Of a stretch of 64,000 nucleotides of DNA, positions 28,040 through 40,190 are shown piece after piece. Origin of the DNA: Paramecium octaurelia (taxonomy: Eukaryota > Ciliophora > Oligohymenophorea > Peniculida > Parameciidae); the NCBI GenBank assembly GCA_905182995.1, contig CAJJDP010000045.1, positions 253,483-317,482 on the forward strand. Direction: 5' to 3'. A model generated the notes under the pieces. The model ran no database searches. It saw only the letters and a program-made list of their open reading frames with translations, and was not told the DNA's origin. Numbering within the stretch: the stretch's first letter is position 1; the number at the start of each line of letters is the position of its first letter. A program made the position numbers and the translations under genes.

Positions 28040-28892
28040 CCTTTATATATAATCAAATTTTTTCTGAAAAATATCTGAATGCCTACAAATTTATTATTTT
28101 CGGTAAATTCACTATAAAATAAGGTTCTATTTTTATGATTTCTTAGTTTGTATTAAGCCCTTTTTGTGGCTCAACTATAGATTTTGGAAGTTATTCGTGA
28201 ATATTTAGAGAGCATTATTAAGAAATTTATATTTACTCAATAATTTATTGAAAGAATAGAGTTAATTCTGTCTATAAGTAAAATACTAATTATTTGCATA
28301 ATGATATTGTAATGAGTTCAAAAGTATAAGGCGAAAGAAAAGAAAGAGTCTTAATTTCACATTATTTAATTCTCAGATTTATAAGCACTTAAAATAGATA
28401 TCATTGTCTAGAGAGTGTTTTCAGAGATTAGTACTCTTTTTTAAATGAAGTACAAGAGCAGAACAAGAGTTACTTTCCATTAATGAGAATAAATTCTTCG
28501 GATTATTTGAATTATTAAAAATTCTTTGATTTTCTAATAATGCTGTTATGGTGAAAGATCTTTAGGGTATTTATGATGGATTGCGCTTTTAACTTTGGAT
28601 TAATAGTGGGAGATGGTGTTATGATTGGAGATGATTCTCCAGAGTTTGTTATGTAATGAGGTCCCAATGAATATCTCGTATTGACTCAAATTAACCATCA
28701 GGGTAATAAGTTTGCATACAACAATTCCCTTATAAATTAAAATTAATATTAAAATAAATTCAATAAGGGGGAGGAGAGGAGATTTGCATATTCTTATAAG
28801 GTTTAATATTCCTTTGAAATGAATTGTTGTAGTAAAAGGAGTTTGTTGTATGTAAATAATATATTTTTTGAATATTAAATTAAAATGGCTTC
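28040..28892 (+). pseudogene. Coding-like remnants, plus strand
   Basis: Three nearby plus-strand pieces have gene-like composition but lie in different frames: KYKAKEKKESQFHIIQFSDL with QALKIDIIVQRVFSEIST (about 28325-28470), then NNAVMVKDLQGIYDGLRF (about 28540-28590) and NFGLIVGDGVMIGDDSPEF (about 28592-28645). A minus-strand frame from ATG 28896 is open for about 180 codons but is poor in D/E/G and looks like the non-coding complement. I consider this a decayed or mis-spliced gene of unknown family. Confidence 0.33.
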
Positions 28893-30455
28893 TCATTTTT
28901 TCTAAGGTTTTTCAACTTTTCTTTTAGTTTTTCTTTTCTTGTCTTATAAAAATATAATGATTGCTTTACTGTCATCATCTTCATCAGTTTAATTGTTCAG
29001 CTAATAAGCTAAAGTTTCTTTGATAAGGGGTCTTTGGATATCAATAGGTTTATCAATAATCTTGGCGTTAGCATTCACTATTTAATCATTAATAGTCAAT
29101 TATAAATGGACTGGAGGACGTAAAGCCTCCTGCAATTAAGAGGACGATGAATACAAGAGTAAATAACTTGATAATTAAAAATTTCTTCAATACTTCCTAT
29201 TTAACTAAAAAACATAAATCCCAATAAGATCTCCATATTTTTTAAACTCCTAATACACATTAAAAGCAAGCACATCTCTATCGAGTTCAACTTGAACCTC
29301 ATAATTTCTTAACAACTCCTAAACAGGACGTTATTTTTTAGCGACCACCAAAAGTGGTATGCCCTTAACATGTAAGCAGGGTCTCAAGTTGCATAGAAAT
29401 TGAGCAGTATTTTCATCTTAAAACTATAATTCCAAAAATTGCATCTTATCTAAAGTGTCTTAATATTTAAAATAAATAATAACTCCAAATGTGACTAATA
29501 GGAGCACTCTATTTATGATGCTACACAATTTCTTAAATCACTTCATTTTCATTCACTTCTTATGGAATCGAGAAGATGTACACAGTATTCTTATCTGTAA
29601 AAACTTATTAAGGTTTAAGAGGTTAGACAATCTCCCTATTGGAATCTCTAGACGAACTTTGGGAAGAGTGTCTGTTAATCTTTCTCTTCTTGGCTCTCCT
29701 TGGTTCACTCGAAGAAGAGGGAGATCTTTTCTTCTATCCTTGCCAAGCTTATTTTTTATCCTGTCTCTTGCTTTTCTTCTTGTTGCTTGAACTCCTACTT
29801 TTGTACCTCCCTGAAGATTCACTACTGTCACTTCTGCCCTTAGATTATTGCTAGGATATAATTGAAATTTAAACATTTCTTCTTAAAGAGCGTTCCAAAT
29901 GTTCTTTATCCAACATCTTCTTGTTTTCCAAATAATTCTTGAAAGCATCACTTAACTCTACAGTCTCCTTCTGTCTTCCTATAAGATTAACATCCAAAAA
30001 CCAATTACCATTTCGTCCAAAATTGAAATGCTTTTTTCCAATATATACTAATTTGGCATTATCGTCATTTGACATTCCTATAGCTACATCACAATATGAC
30101 CCTTACTAATTGAACATTTACACAATTTCACATGATCCAGCCAAATTAACTAAATATTACCATACATACCTTTCCTCTTTATGAAACTCAAGAATTCATT
30201 ATCACTCATGCCATTCATGTGAACATGACGCACATAAAAATGGACTTTGAATTCACTATTGGATTAATAACGCTTTCCGATCTTATTCTCGAAAGATGAT
30301 GAGGGAGATGAATCATTAGAAGAGGTACGCCTCTTAGTTGAAGTCTTATGAGCAGGATCATTTCGACTCTCTTTAGGATACTAAGCTACGATACCTCCAT
30401 CCTCTTTTATTTCTGGCTTCGCTCCATCCTCTTGAAGTTGTTACTACTAAATCAT
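28893..30455 (-). CDS. RRM/SR-type RNA-binding protein, about 496 aa
   Basis: Three introns (20, 25 and 27 nt) keep one frame. An acidic/basic N-terminus (QEDGAKPEIKEDGG, STKRRTSSNDSSPSSSF) leads into a first RRM-like module: FKVHFYVRHVHMNGMSDNEF, YCDVAIGMSNDDNAKLVYIG, GNWFLDVNLIG. A long Arg/Ser- and Lys-rich middle follows (SKGRSDSSESSGRYKSRSSS, KKRSPSSSSEPRRAKKRK). A second module has TVYIFSIPQEVNENEVIQEI and later VHLQLTINDQIVNAN. The tail is DDDSKAIIIFLQDKKRKTKR. An RS domain flanked by RNA-binding folds points to a nuclear pre-mRNA splicing factor, the kind of substrate SRPKs phosphorylate. The exact family is not clear. Confidence 0.75.
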
Positions 30456-30759
30456 TTTAATTATTTAAATATTAATAATAAATGCTAATTATTACCGTTT
30501 CCTATTACATCACCACACTCTATACACTATTTAAGTCTCAATTTATATTGCAAAAGACTAAGAATTATATATATCTATTTATAGTTTTATTTAACAAAGA
30601 ATAAGGAATTATCTGTGAAAATAGGTATATGGAATAACATTAGGAGCTATTCTGTTAGAATACAAAATACTTAATAAATTACCCTTCAATATTAAAATCT
30701 GAAGAAAAGTATTGTTTATAAATACAATAAATTAATATTAAAAATAATACTAATCTAAA

Positions 30760-31338
30760 ATGTTAGATTATAGCATAGGAAAAAGATGCAATTACAGTAT
30801 TTGCAAATAGTAGGATTTTCTTCCATTTACATGTTAATTGTGTGATAGTGCATTTTGCTCTGAGCATCGCACTCCTGAGGCTCATGAGTGCAAAAAATAA
30901 TCAGTTAAGAAATAAGCTATAATATGTCCAATATGTAATAAGGGGGTCAGTTATACATCAGAATAAAATGAAAATATTGTTTGGGAATTACATTTCCAGA
31001 AAGAGTGCACCTAATAACCAACTTAGAAGAAGTAATGCCCAACCTGCAATACAAAATTAACATCTCTGAATAGCGTCTAATGCAAGACTTGCGGCAAGGA
31101 GGTTTGTCTAAAACATAGGCAGAGCGAAGATCATGATTGTCTTTTTCAGAAAAGAAAGAACATTCCAGAACCAAAAAGCATTTAAAATCAAGAAATCCAA
31201 AGGAATAATATTAATTAGAATTAGAAAAGTGCATACTAACCTTAACAAGCAAATGAGCAAGAAGTTTGTCCAATTTGTGGGAAAACTTTCCCTTACATTA
31301 TGCAGCTCATTCGTCATTCAGAAATTCATAATTCTTGA
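30760..31338 (+). CDS. AN1-type zinc-finger protein (ZFAND2-like), 192 aa
   Basis: Single exon. Two AN1 zinc fingers: RCNYSICKQQDFLPFTCQLC followed by DSAFCSEHRTPEAHEC, and QCPTCNTKL/SVQCKTCGKEVCLKHRQSEDHDC. Between them sits an ICPICNKGVS cysteine pair with WELHFQKEC, and a C2H2 finger closes the protein (VCPICGKTFPYIMQLIRHSE). The CKQQDFLPFTC sequence is the hallmark of ZFAND2/AIRAP and Cuz1 proteins, which link the proteasome and Cdc48/p97 under stress. The added C-terminal C2H2 finger is seen in some relatives. Confidence 0.9.
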
Positions 31339-31585
31339 TTAATAATGATCTGTATATATATATACTCATAGATGATTAATATAAATTTATGAATTTATCT
31401 TCAATTAATGTATTCTCAATTAACTTTAAACAAAAGGTATATATTTAAATATTAGAGTGAAATTAATTCATCCTGAAATTTGAACTCGTCTTGATTCAAG
31501 TTGGGAGTGTAGTTGTAATGATTAATTTCAAGGTGTCTATAGTATGAGTGTTCTTATGTTGATTATTATTAAAATATAATATATA

Positions 31586-33607
31586 ATGAATAAATAGAGA
31601 CGTTAGAAAATATTACCAATACAATAGATTTAGGCCAAACTGAAATAGCTGAAACAGAGTATAAGAGCTAGTGAAATCAAGTCTTTGAGATCATCTTGTC
31701 TATTCACTGAAACTACTCCGAATGAAAAATTCGATATTATGAAACCCAAGTAGAATCATAATAGCAGTGTAGATGGGAGGACTATGTACATTAAGCCCAC
31801 CTTCAAGAAAAAGATGAAAACTACTAAAAGGTAATTGAAAATATAACAGAAGTCCTCAATCAATGAAGGCTAAAACAAGCTCCATTATAACTCAATCGAA
31901 AACTACTGTATCACCCCAAAAACATATCAAAGATATATTGCAAAGTTACATCAAGAGCAAATTCCCTAAAAGTAGAACTACTTCCAAATCGAAATCACCT
32001 TAAAAGTTAAAAAAAGTCTAAAGTCCCCAATAAAGGCAGATTAGAAGTTAAAGCAAGAAGAAATAAAAATAGAAGCAGAAAACAACAGTTAGTCCACAAA
32101 TGAAGAAATCTAAGAAACAGAAAACGTAGGTGCAGTATTATCAACCTTAAATAAGTAAGATCAGTTCTATCAGATTGAACACCTTCTCGGTGAGTGAGGA
32201 TCCTCAGAAAATGTTATTGAATTCAATTATTGAAGAATTGCAGTTGATGAATGAGAAACAAATGATTGAATTATAATAGTTTCTGAGAAATATCAAATAA
32301 GAAAAGAAAGATGAAGCCCTACAAACAAGTATACATGAAAAATTTGATATGCAAAAGTAACATTAGTAATCCGCATTTCAAGAGAGTCTCCCTTTAAATA
32401 TCATTAATGAGATATGCCATCAAAGGGAAGAAGGCATCAAACTTAGAGTCAATATGCAAATGGATGCTTTTAACAATCTACTCTAATAACAAAAGATCTC
32501 CCCTAGATCTTTTAATAATAATAATTAAGTACTTCAATAATGGCAAAACCAATAAACTCAGAAATTGTATCAGTATCAAGAACAACTCAAGAATATACAG
32601 AATGTCACCAACAAAATATAGTCAAAAACCTAAAAGGACTTGCAATGCATCTAAGAATTATAATTAAACAAATCCATCGTCATCTAATAGTTATGTACTA
32701 TCATCAATATAATTTAGAGCAAATTTCTTTCGAGTCTAGCTATTTAGATTAATCAGATCTTTAATTAAGCACCCCAAAGTATCAGAAGAATATCAACTTC
32801 AAGAGGAAGGACATTATTATTGATGTTGACTTTTAACCATAGCAAAATGAAGTTGAAATTCAAACCAATGTTGGAACCATCAGTCTATTCGTGGAACTCC
32901 TATGTTAATATATTATTGGTATGAAAATTAAGATTTAAATTAGAAACCAACTTGAATTCGTTCATTAAGAGAATGAACTATCCTTATGGTTTATAGCCTT
33001 TCAGTAAACTACGACAAATTCATGGATATGAAGTAATTGAGGATGACAAATATCGCTACCCTATATAAGAATACATCTTCACCGAATTATAAGTATGATA
33101 TTATCATAGAATAAGCAAAATAGTTCCTTGTATGAAAAGATTCATAATAGAGCGATATTTGACACCTTCAATGAAATTCTGAATTAATATCGTCCATTTT
33201 ATTACTGCAATGGCTAGCCATACCCCTGGGAATACAATAGGAATCTTGTTGTCGTCCTATATAACAATGAGAATATTCATCTTTTGTTAGAGAAAGCAAA
33301 GGAGAAACTAATATTTTATGCGTCAGTTTTATGTGGATTAATTAATGATGATGAAGACAACGCTGAATAATTTTTAAATTACGAGTAGGTCTTGTAGAAC
33401 TTGGTCAATTCTGATTATTTGTCTCAATTACGAAACGAAAGATTATAGTTATGTATAAATAATGAAGTAATTGTTAATAATATATTTTTGTAGTTACAAG
33501 AGTATGAGTACATGTGGTCGTATACGGATACTACGGAAACCATAGTTGAAATAACAGATCACATTTTCGAAGATTTAATAAATGAATTAACACTTGAATT
33601 ATTATGA
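31586..33607 (+). CDS. Large Lys/Gln-rich coiled-coil protein, about 640 aa
   Basis: The N-terminus MNKQRRQKILPIQQIQAKLK is basic, followed by Ser/Lys-rich low complexity (SRTTSKSKSPQKLKK). A coiled coil follows (MLLNSIIEELQLMNEKQMIE, EICHQREEGIKLRVNMQM). The C-terminal globular part contains GLQPFSKLRQIHGYEVIEDD, NRAIFDTFNEILNQYRPFYY, EKAKEKLIFYASVLCGLIND and EITDHIFEDLINELTLELL. The C-terminus resembles the DUF4378-type end of plant TRM/LNG and some centrosomal proteins (IFD..NE.L...), a weak match. Introns of 23, 25 and 23 nt are needed in the last half. In the first third two frames are both open, and the 19-nt intron I used there is uncertain. Confidence 0.7.
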
Positions 33608-33844
33608 AAATTATCAATTTCTCAAGTTTAATATGTTAAATTGTTATTGATTTTGTAATAAATGCCTCTTGAATGATTTAACATATTAAGTACTCTTATA
33701 TTTTACAGTCAACTTCAATTGATATAATCATAATAAAATTATCTGTCTAATAATGAATCATATCAAGTCTATAAATAATTCAGAAGTTTTAGAATTAAGA
33801 AAATGTACCAAGTTTTGATTAGATTAAACTCTTAATAGTGTGTA

Positions 33845-36087
33845 TCATAAAGTTAACTAAATAGTTTATAGAATTTATTTAATTTCATTTGTACTAATAG
33901 GTTTTTATAGGAAATAATCCATTCCCACTTCTTTACAAGTTTGCTTAGTCTACATATCAGTATAAGCTGTTTAGGCTATAATAATTGGAGGGTCTAGGTC
34001 TGCTTAATGACAAAACTCTATTATTTGCTGAGTGGCTTAGATACCATTCATGATAGGCATTTCGATATCCATAAGAATGACTTGATATTATTATTGTTTG
34101 AATTTTTCTAAGCCTTCTTTACCATTATGTGCTGAATCACACTTAATGCTTAATCTTGATAACATAGTAGTTAGTGCATAGATATTAACAAATTCATCGT
34201 CAACTATAAGGATTTTGGCTCTTTCTTCAGCATATTCGCTGACAACTTGATCAATTTGAGGATATTTATGCTTTTTTGGTTTTTTTGGTCCTTCCCTAAA
34301 AACATAAGGAGCACAAATGATATCATCTGATTCCGAAAAATCTATGATTTTTTAAATAATAAATACTTTCTGATTATTTGTCAATTAGCTTTTATTTTCC
34401 TTATAATGAGAATGTAAAAGATGATTATCTCTTATTATCAATAGGACTAATGAGAAAACTTTATTCTAAGATGCTTTTACCTGAACTGTGTATTTTATTG
34501 TATTTGATGGTTCTCCTGCTAACAACATCAGGTATATCCAGAGTTTTGAGATCCTCTAAGAAGAACCAAAAAGTAGAGCCGGTCTTATTATTGGATTGAA
34601 AATGTACACCAGATTCATAATTGGGAGATAGACCTTTACAAATAGTATTGCTAATCATCAGACCTAGACCATAATTAAGATTGGACTTGCGTTTATGTGG
34701 TTATTTTAGGAACTCTTATAATCGATTCTAAGTATTCTAATCCATCCCTGAGCCTGTATCTTAGACACTAACTTTAATAAACTCCTAATCATGAATGACT
34801 TATTCTTAAACATCGATGGTGACACTTCCAGAGAATGTAAATTTTTAGGCATTGGACAGGAGATTATTAAGCACTTGTTTAAATCGTTGGCCATCTGTAT
34901 GAATTTGGAATTCATTCATCTTAACATTGAGTTCAACACCTTTCATATTGAGTTGTTATCTATACAATTCAGCTACTTCATGAATGAGTAAGTATATGTT
35001 TTGTGTCTAGATGGTGAGTACAAAATTCTTTGATAAGATCAAACTGAAATCTCTAACATCTTGAACTATGGAATTGAGAATGTAACATGAATTCAAAATG
35101 GGTTAGACACAAGTATTGACAATGTAATCATCATCAATATCTTCAATGGCATTTTCTGCTAGAATTCTTATACAATTCAATGAAGTGCTGAATTCATGAC
35201 TAAAACTGCGAAAGAGTTAATTCATCAATTACTTAGTAACCTTCCTCTCCCAATAATCTCTTAATTCAAACAAGTCTAGGAAGTTCAAACCTACATTGTC
35301 ATGAATGACGGTCAATTCAATCATAAAATTATCTCCAAAGGGCGTTGAGCAGTCCAATACTTAGCATTTGATAAGATCTGTGGTTTCTATCAATTAGAAG
35401 AGAGTAGCAATTTTGCACTTCTTGAATTGTTTGTCAAGCTTATGGATGATGATCTCCTGGAGTATTTATTAAATAAGGATAGGATCATCAGTGCCCAAAA
35501 GTTTACGTTGTGCTGTTGTTTATGATATCATTTTCCCTTAGCGATTGACGACAAGATCAAACTTATCATTCTAATTGATAATCACACTATCAGATGGATT
35601 AATCCAGGTTTTGGAATAACTATGATTTTTTGAAACCTTTTGAACTTTATCTACCTGATGATGAGTGGACAACCAAACAAGAAGAAGGAATGTATAACCG
35701 ACTAATGTGTGTTCATAGCTAAATTCTAGTTTAACACTAACCACTATGGCGATGAATGGAAGACAAAGAAACATCTTTTTAGGATGATGATGATTCTACA
35801 TTGGAATGATATAAAGCAACCTTTATTGGGAATAATGTAAAATACATCTCACTGATATGTGTAGAACAAATGGTTCTTAATGTGTTGCCAACGAGCAACA
35901 GTATCAGCATTTCAATCCGATCGTTCTTGAAGTGTCGTCTCTTGTATCTCAATGCAAACCACACACTCAAAACAGGCAAGGATGATAACATTATATAGAC
36001 CTAGTAGCTACTCTGTAAAGCGAAGAGATACTCAGCCAAGGATGCTCCAGTTATTCCTACAATATACAAAAAATCAATAATAATCAT
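33845..36087 (-). CDS. Hybrid sensor histidine kinase with receiver domain, 730 aa
   Basis: Two-component phosphorelay protein. Two 25-nt introns leave 731 codons. Residues 1-140 hold several membrane helices (MIIIDFLYIVGITGASLAEY, MLILLLVGNTL, FIAIVVSVKLEF, YTFLLLVWLS). A HisKA dimerisation helix follows with the phospho-acceptor His in FRSFSHEFSTSLNCIRIL (about residue 288). The ATPase domain has QVLNNLLSNAQKFTF (N box), VQDTGSGMD (G1) and LNYGLGLMISN (G2). The receiver domain has AKILIVDDEFVNIYAL, the phospho-acceptor Asp in VILMDIEMPIMNG and the conserved Lys in YFLQKPIS. All catalytic residues are present. Its ATG overlaps the TGA of the upstream anoctamin gene (ATGA), so the start could also be the next Met at 35991. 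Confidence 0.93.
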
Positions 36088-39000
36088 ATTTATAGTAAAG
36101 CATTCAAATATTCTCTAATCTGTTGGGAATGTTGAGCAGATGAGATTGTTTGTCTAATCAACTCTCTCTTGTCTTCCATTTCAGATGACATTATTTGAAC
36201 TTCTCTAAAATTAGTATCCTACACCATATGATAAACTGCGTAATTCTAAAATTCATCCCTGCTTATCATTCCCTACTTGTCCTCATCCATGAAATCGTAC
36301 ATTAACAATACTCTCTATTCAAATGTTCCCTTCTGCAATTGTTGAATGTACTTGTTGAATTCCTCCCACTATATCTTGTTCTTCTTAAACAAAACACCAT
36401 GCAATTTGTTGATCATATATTTGTCATCAATGCAGAAGTCCTCACTCGATAAGAATAATCTTGTTCCATATGATCTATTCTCATAATATGTACACAAAAT
36501 GTCAAAAAGGTGTTTCAACCCTTATTGATTCACCTATGGCAATGAATAATAAAACATTTTATAATATCCCTTTGAAATTGACTCCATTTTGTGTTACTAG
36601 CATAAATCAACATAACATAATTTACAATAATGAATCTTACATTATTGACAGAGTATGACTGCTTCATTTACTTAACACTCTGCACAGACAATCAGAAGTT
36701 ACTTCTTTTGCTTCAACAACTTCGATATCTGATTCAATTTCTCTAATGCTATGTCTCTCTCCATCCTATAGTACAGACTCAAATAAGACCCACTGTCATT
36801 CTAAAGTGTCTATTACAGTAATGACTCATTTGGAAGTGTGATACTATTCATATTTTATTCGTTGTTATTCAATCTCTATATCAACTTGTTGTTCTACTTC
36901 TCGAGTCTACTTATTCTATTGTTCAACTGTTGACATTCATCTTCCTTTTGTTTTAATTCGGAATTCTGTCTCTTCTTATTTTTTAGGTCTTCTTCCCATT
37001 CACTCACCCAACTAGGCTTATCCGGAATTATCCATTGAATTACATATTTCAAAATCACATTCAAAAATATAAACAACAAGAACAACCATAACATATTTGT
37101 ACGTGTGACACTCCCATCCGGAAATAGATAATTATTAATCTGATCTCCCTACTTCAGGAACACTAAGGCATAATTCGTAAACACTCCTATGAAACTTAAG
37201 AACTCCCATATGTACATCCAATCGCCTATCCCAGCAACCCTCTGAGCCTGAGGTCTCTTGAATACACTATTAAAACTGTAAATTTTCATTCTTATTTCAA
37301 TGATGTTCATAATCATGGCAATAGTAGGACCCATTGGAAATGCAGCAGTAAAGAGAGTAATAAAACCGAAATCTATCATAGTTTCCATAAAATAGTTGGT
37401 CATCAAATACTTATAGGCTGGCAATTTCAGACCATTCAATTCAACACTATCCATGTCGATGTTTTATTGTATCTACTAGGTTGTCAGATTGATCACCACT
37501 CTACTCTGAGATTTAAGTGGCACATTTGTTGTCTATTTCCACAATATATCAATTGGATCCTGATATTGTCTTAAATTCAATTTCTCTTTGAACAACTTAA
37601 AATACGAACTTTCTTTATATTTATAGATGATCTAAGGAATCATCATTATGGCTATCAAGTAACTCAATTATTTGATCACCAACACAGGTACAAGAATATA
37701 GAATATCTCTTCATAAGTACTGTCTAATTTAATGAAGGCTGTGTAAAAGACTGCTATGTAGCTGTTGATAAATTTGAATAACACATTTTTGTAAATCAAG
37801 GAACTCTCATAATGCTCTTCAAATTTGTGGTTCTCCTTCTCCACGAAGTAATGAACCAATGCTGTGTATATAATATTCAAAACTGAAACACATATGCCTT
37901 GAAGCACACCCACTAACAGCTTATAATAACTTGAATTTGTGTAAGTCTATTGAATGTAATCAATTGTAACAAATAATCCAACTATAAAAGAACTGAACAA
38001 AATCAACACAGGAATTGAAATCATAAACATAATTGTGGAATGTCCTTTCTATTCATATTTCTCAATTTGATGAGTAATATGATTCATGTACTCATCTCCT
38101 TAGAACTCCAATCTGGTTGTCAATTCTTGTTGATTCATTTAATCCAATAAACCCCATCTTGCATTCATTTCGCATTGTTTCCTCTTCCAAAATTCAACTG
38201 TGATTGTTGACCAAATGGACATGTATATTACGTAGAGTGGAAGGAACAATGAATTATAATCATTGGCTGCCAAAATGTATAATTAAAGAATGAGTCCTGG
38301 GAATGCTGCAAATATCATAAAACAAGTAAGATAAGATTTGAAGGCAAAAAAGTATGCAATCTACTCTCCAAAATATAATCTCAAAATTGAACAGGATTTA
38401 AAATTCTGAGTTTATCCTTCTTTGAAATAATCTTATAATTATTTGAAGGGTTAAGTATGATACCATTTATATTATTCCAACCATTGTCTTCTTATCTTAG
38501 TTGTTCCACCAAATGAATGCATGCGGTAAGTGTCTATGATAACTTTCTGTTGAATCAATTCCTGAATGTTCAAAATCCTATTCAAATGTTCCTCAATTAT
38601 GGATTGTCTTTACAGAGAACGAAAGGGTTCAAAATGACCATTCGAATCATATGGCTCATAATCGTAACTATCCAATAACTTGACTTGAACCTTTTAAATC
38701 ATTGCTTGCATCTGCAATTAAGCCAAAGGACTTCTCAACATCAAATAATAGAAGTCATCGATTTGTGATTTCGATAGATAAACTTCGAATTTAGCATTGA
38801 TAAGAACTTAGATCTAAAAGTTTAGTTTAGTAATATGCTAGGCACTGCATTTAATAACAAAGTCGGGAATGATTAGATCCTGACTCATTGAATATAAGTT
38901 ATCTACTTCTATATCTTTGATGGCCTAAAATAAATACAAATTGCGTTTATGAACTGGATCATATTTTTATGTTGGCAGTTTACAAGAAAAAAAGAAATTC

Positions 39001-40190
39001 TGGATGTTTTTAACTGATTTCTGTTTGAGCTTTTCATTTTCTCTGAAGATTGTACGTATTTCCTCAGAATAACTAAAATCTACTGGAGTCCAATATTCAC
39101 TGTTTTGAATATCTATTCTGCATCCAAACTGTATTAAATAATTGATCATTTCTGTATTATTCGACAATGCAGCTATATGCAAAGGGGTATTTCCAAATAA
39201 ATCCACTTGATCCAACAAAGAAATCTAATTGTTTAAATAATCATATTCCCATTCATCCAAACGAACAAGATATAATTAATATCTTTTTTTGTAAATTTTC
39301 ATTTCCTCCTTTTTGAGTGAAAAGATCCTATTGTTTTAAGGAGTGGCATTACGAGAGAGTAGCATTCCCTAAGAAAATGGTTTAATTTAACTTGAGTGAA
39401 GTAGATATAGGAATGCCTCCATATTCGAATTCTTGATTGAGTTGTGTAAGGCTGTCGAATCCATATAGATTGCCAATGGATAGAATCTGTTGAGTGCTGT
39501 GAAGCGCTCTAGATTCGCAAACCTGAAATGACAGGACCAATAAAAAAGTGACAATCTTAAAGCTGGATTTGAAATGTATCGTTCATATTCACAAAATCTA
39601 TCATAGACTAAATTCTTAACTCTCTGGGACACTCTTGATCTTTCATAGTCAATAAGGAACTAAATGAGAAATTCAATTATCAGATTGGCAACGATCTTCT
39701 TGTTATTCCGTCCCGCCAGATCTAATGGATAGTAACCTTCATAGTCAGTTTTGAAGAGAATGGCCTCTTTGGATATGAGAAGTTACATGCTTTCAACATC
39801 TCCATAGAAGGCAACCCAATGAACCGGTGACCACAGAGTTCTTGGATTAAAACTATTTAAATCTCCATCTTCAAGAAATAATTCCAAACAAGCTGCTCTT
39901 TCATTATAATTAGCAAAACAGCACATCTAGACTGCATTGATACCAAATTTATCATTTAAATTAATGTAAGCATGCATTGGCTATTGCAATTTTGAATATT
40001 CAGTCAAAATCTCCCGAATGAGTTTAGGGTTTTATTGAAGAGCAGCTCGATGAAGAAGATTACGACCATTATTATCGACTGTACTGAAATCGATAGTAGT
40101 TTATTCAAGAGAACGAGCGAATTCAATATCACCAATGCTTTGATTGAGTTCGTCCCTGGCGACAAATATTTTTTATATTCGATTAATCAT
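36084..40190 (-). CDS. Ankyrin-anoctamin channel/scramblase with C-terminal B-box-like zinc finger and EF-hand, 1368 aa
   Basis: One uninterrupted frame of 1369 codons. Residues about 30-370 carry ankyrin repeats (NGRNLLHRAALQ, GNTPLHIAALSNNTEMINYL). The TMEM16/anoctamin core starts at about 600: RLYFGEQIAYFFAFKSYLTC, EFWKRKQCEMNARWGLL, then further helices, FPMGPTIAMIMNIIEIRMK (about 948) and a last helix MLWLFLLFIFLNVI (about 1033). After the membrane part come a coiled coil (about 1065-1105, ECQQLNNRISRLEK), a B-box-like zinc module from about 1169 (CAEC, CQQC, CKLC, then CQQH) and an EF-hand loop DEDKQGMISRDE at about 1300. Anoctamins are calcium-activated chloride channels or lipid scramblases. 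The extra modules suggest additional calcium control and partner binding. Both ends overlap the neighbouring genes by four bases. Confidence 0.93.

Noticed and set aside
28360..28896. Minus-strand frame of about 180 codons from ATG 28896
   Set aside because: It overlaps the end of the SR/RRM gene, has few acidic or glycine residues, and lies opposite plus-strand pieces with better coding character. It is likely a shadow.
36084..36587. A separate small EF-hand gene starting at ATG 36587
   Set aside because: The frame continues upstream without a stop through the B-box-like module, coiled coil and anoctamin helices, so it is the C-terminus of the 1368-residue protein.
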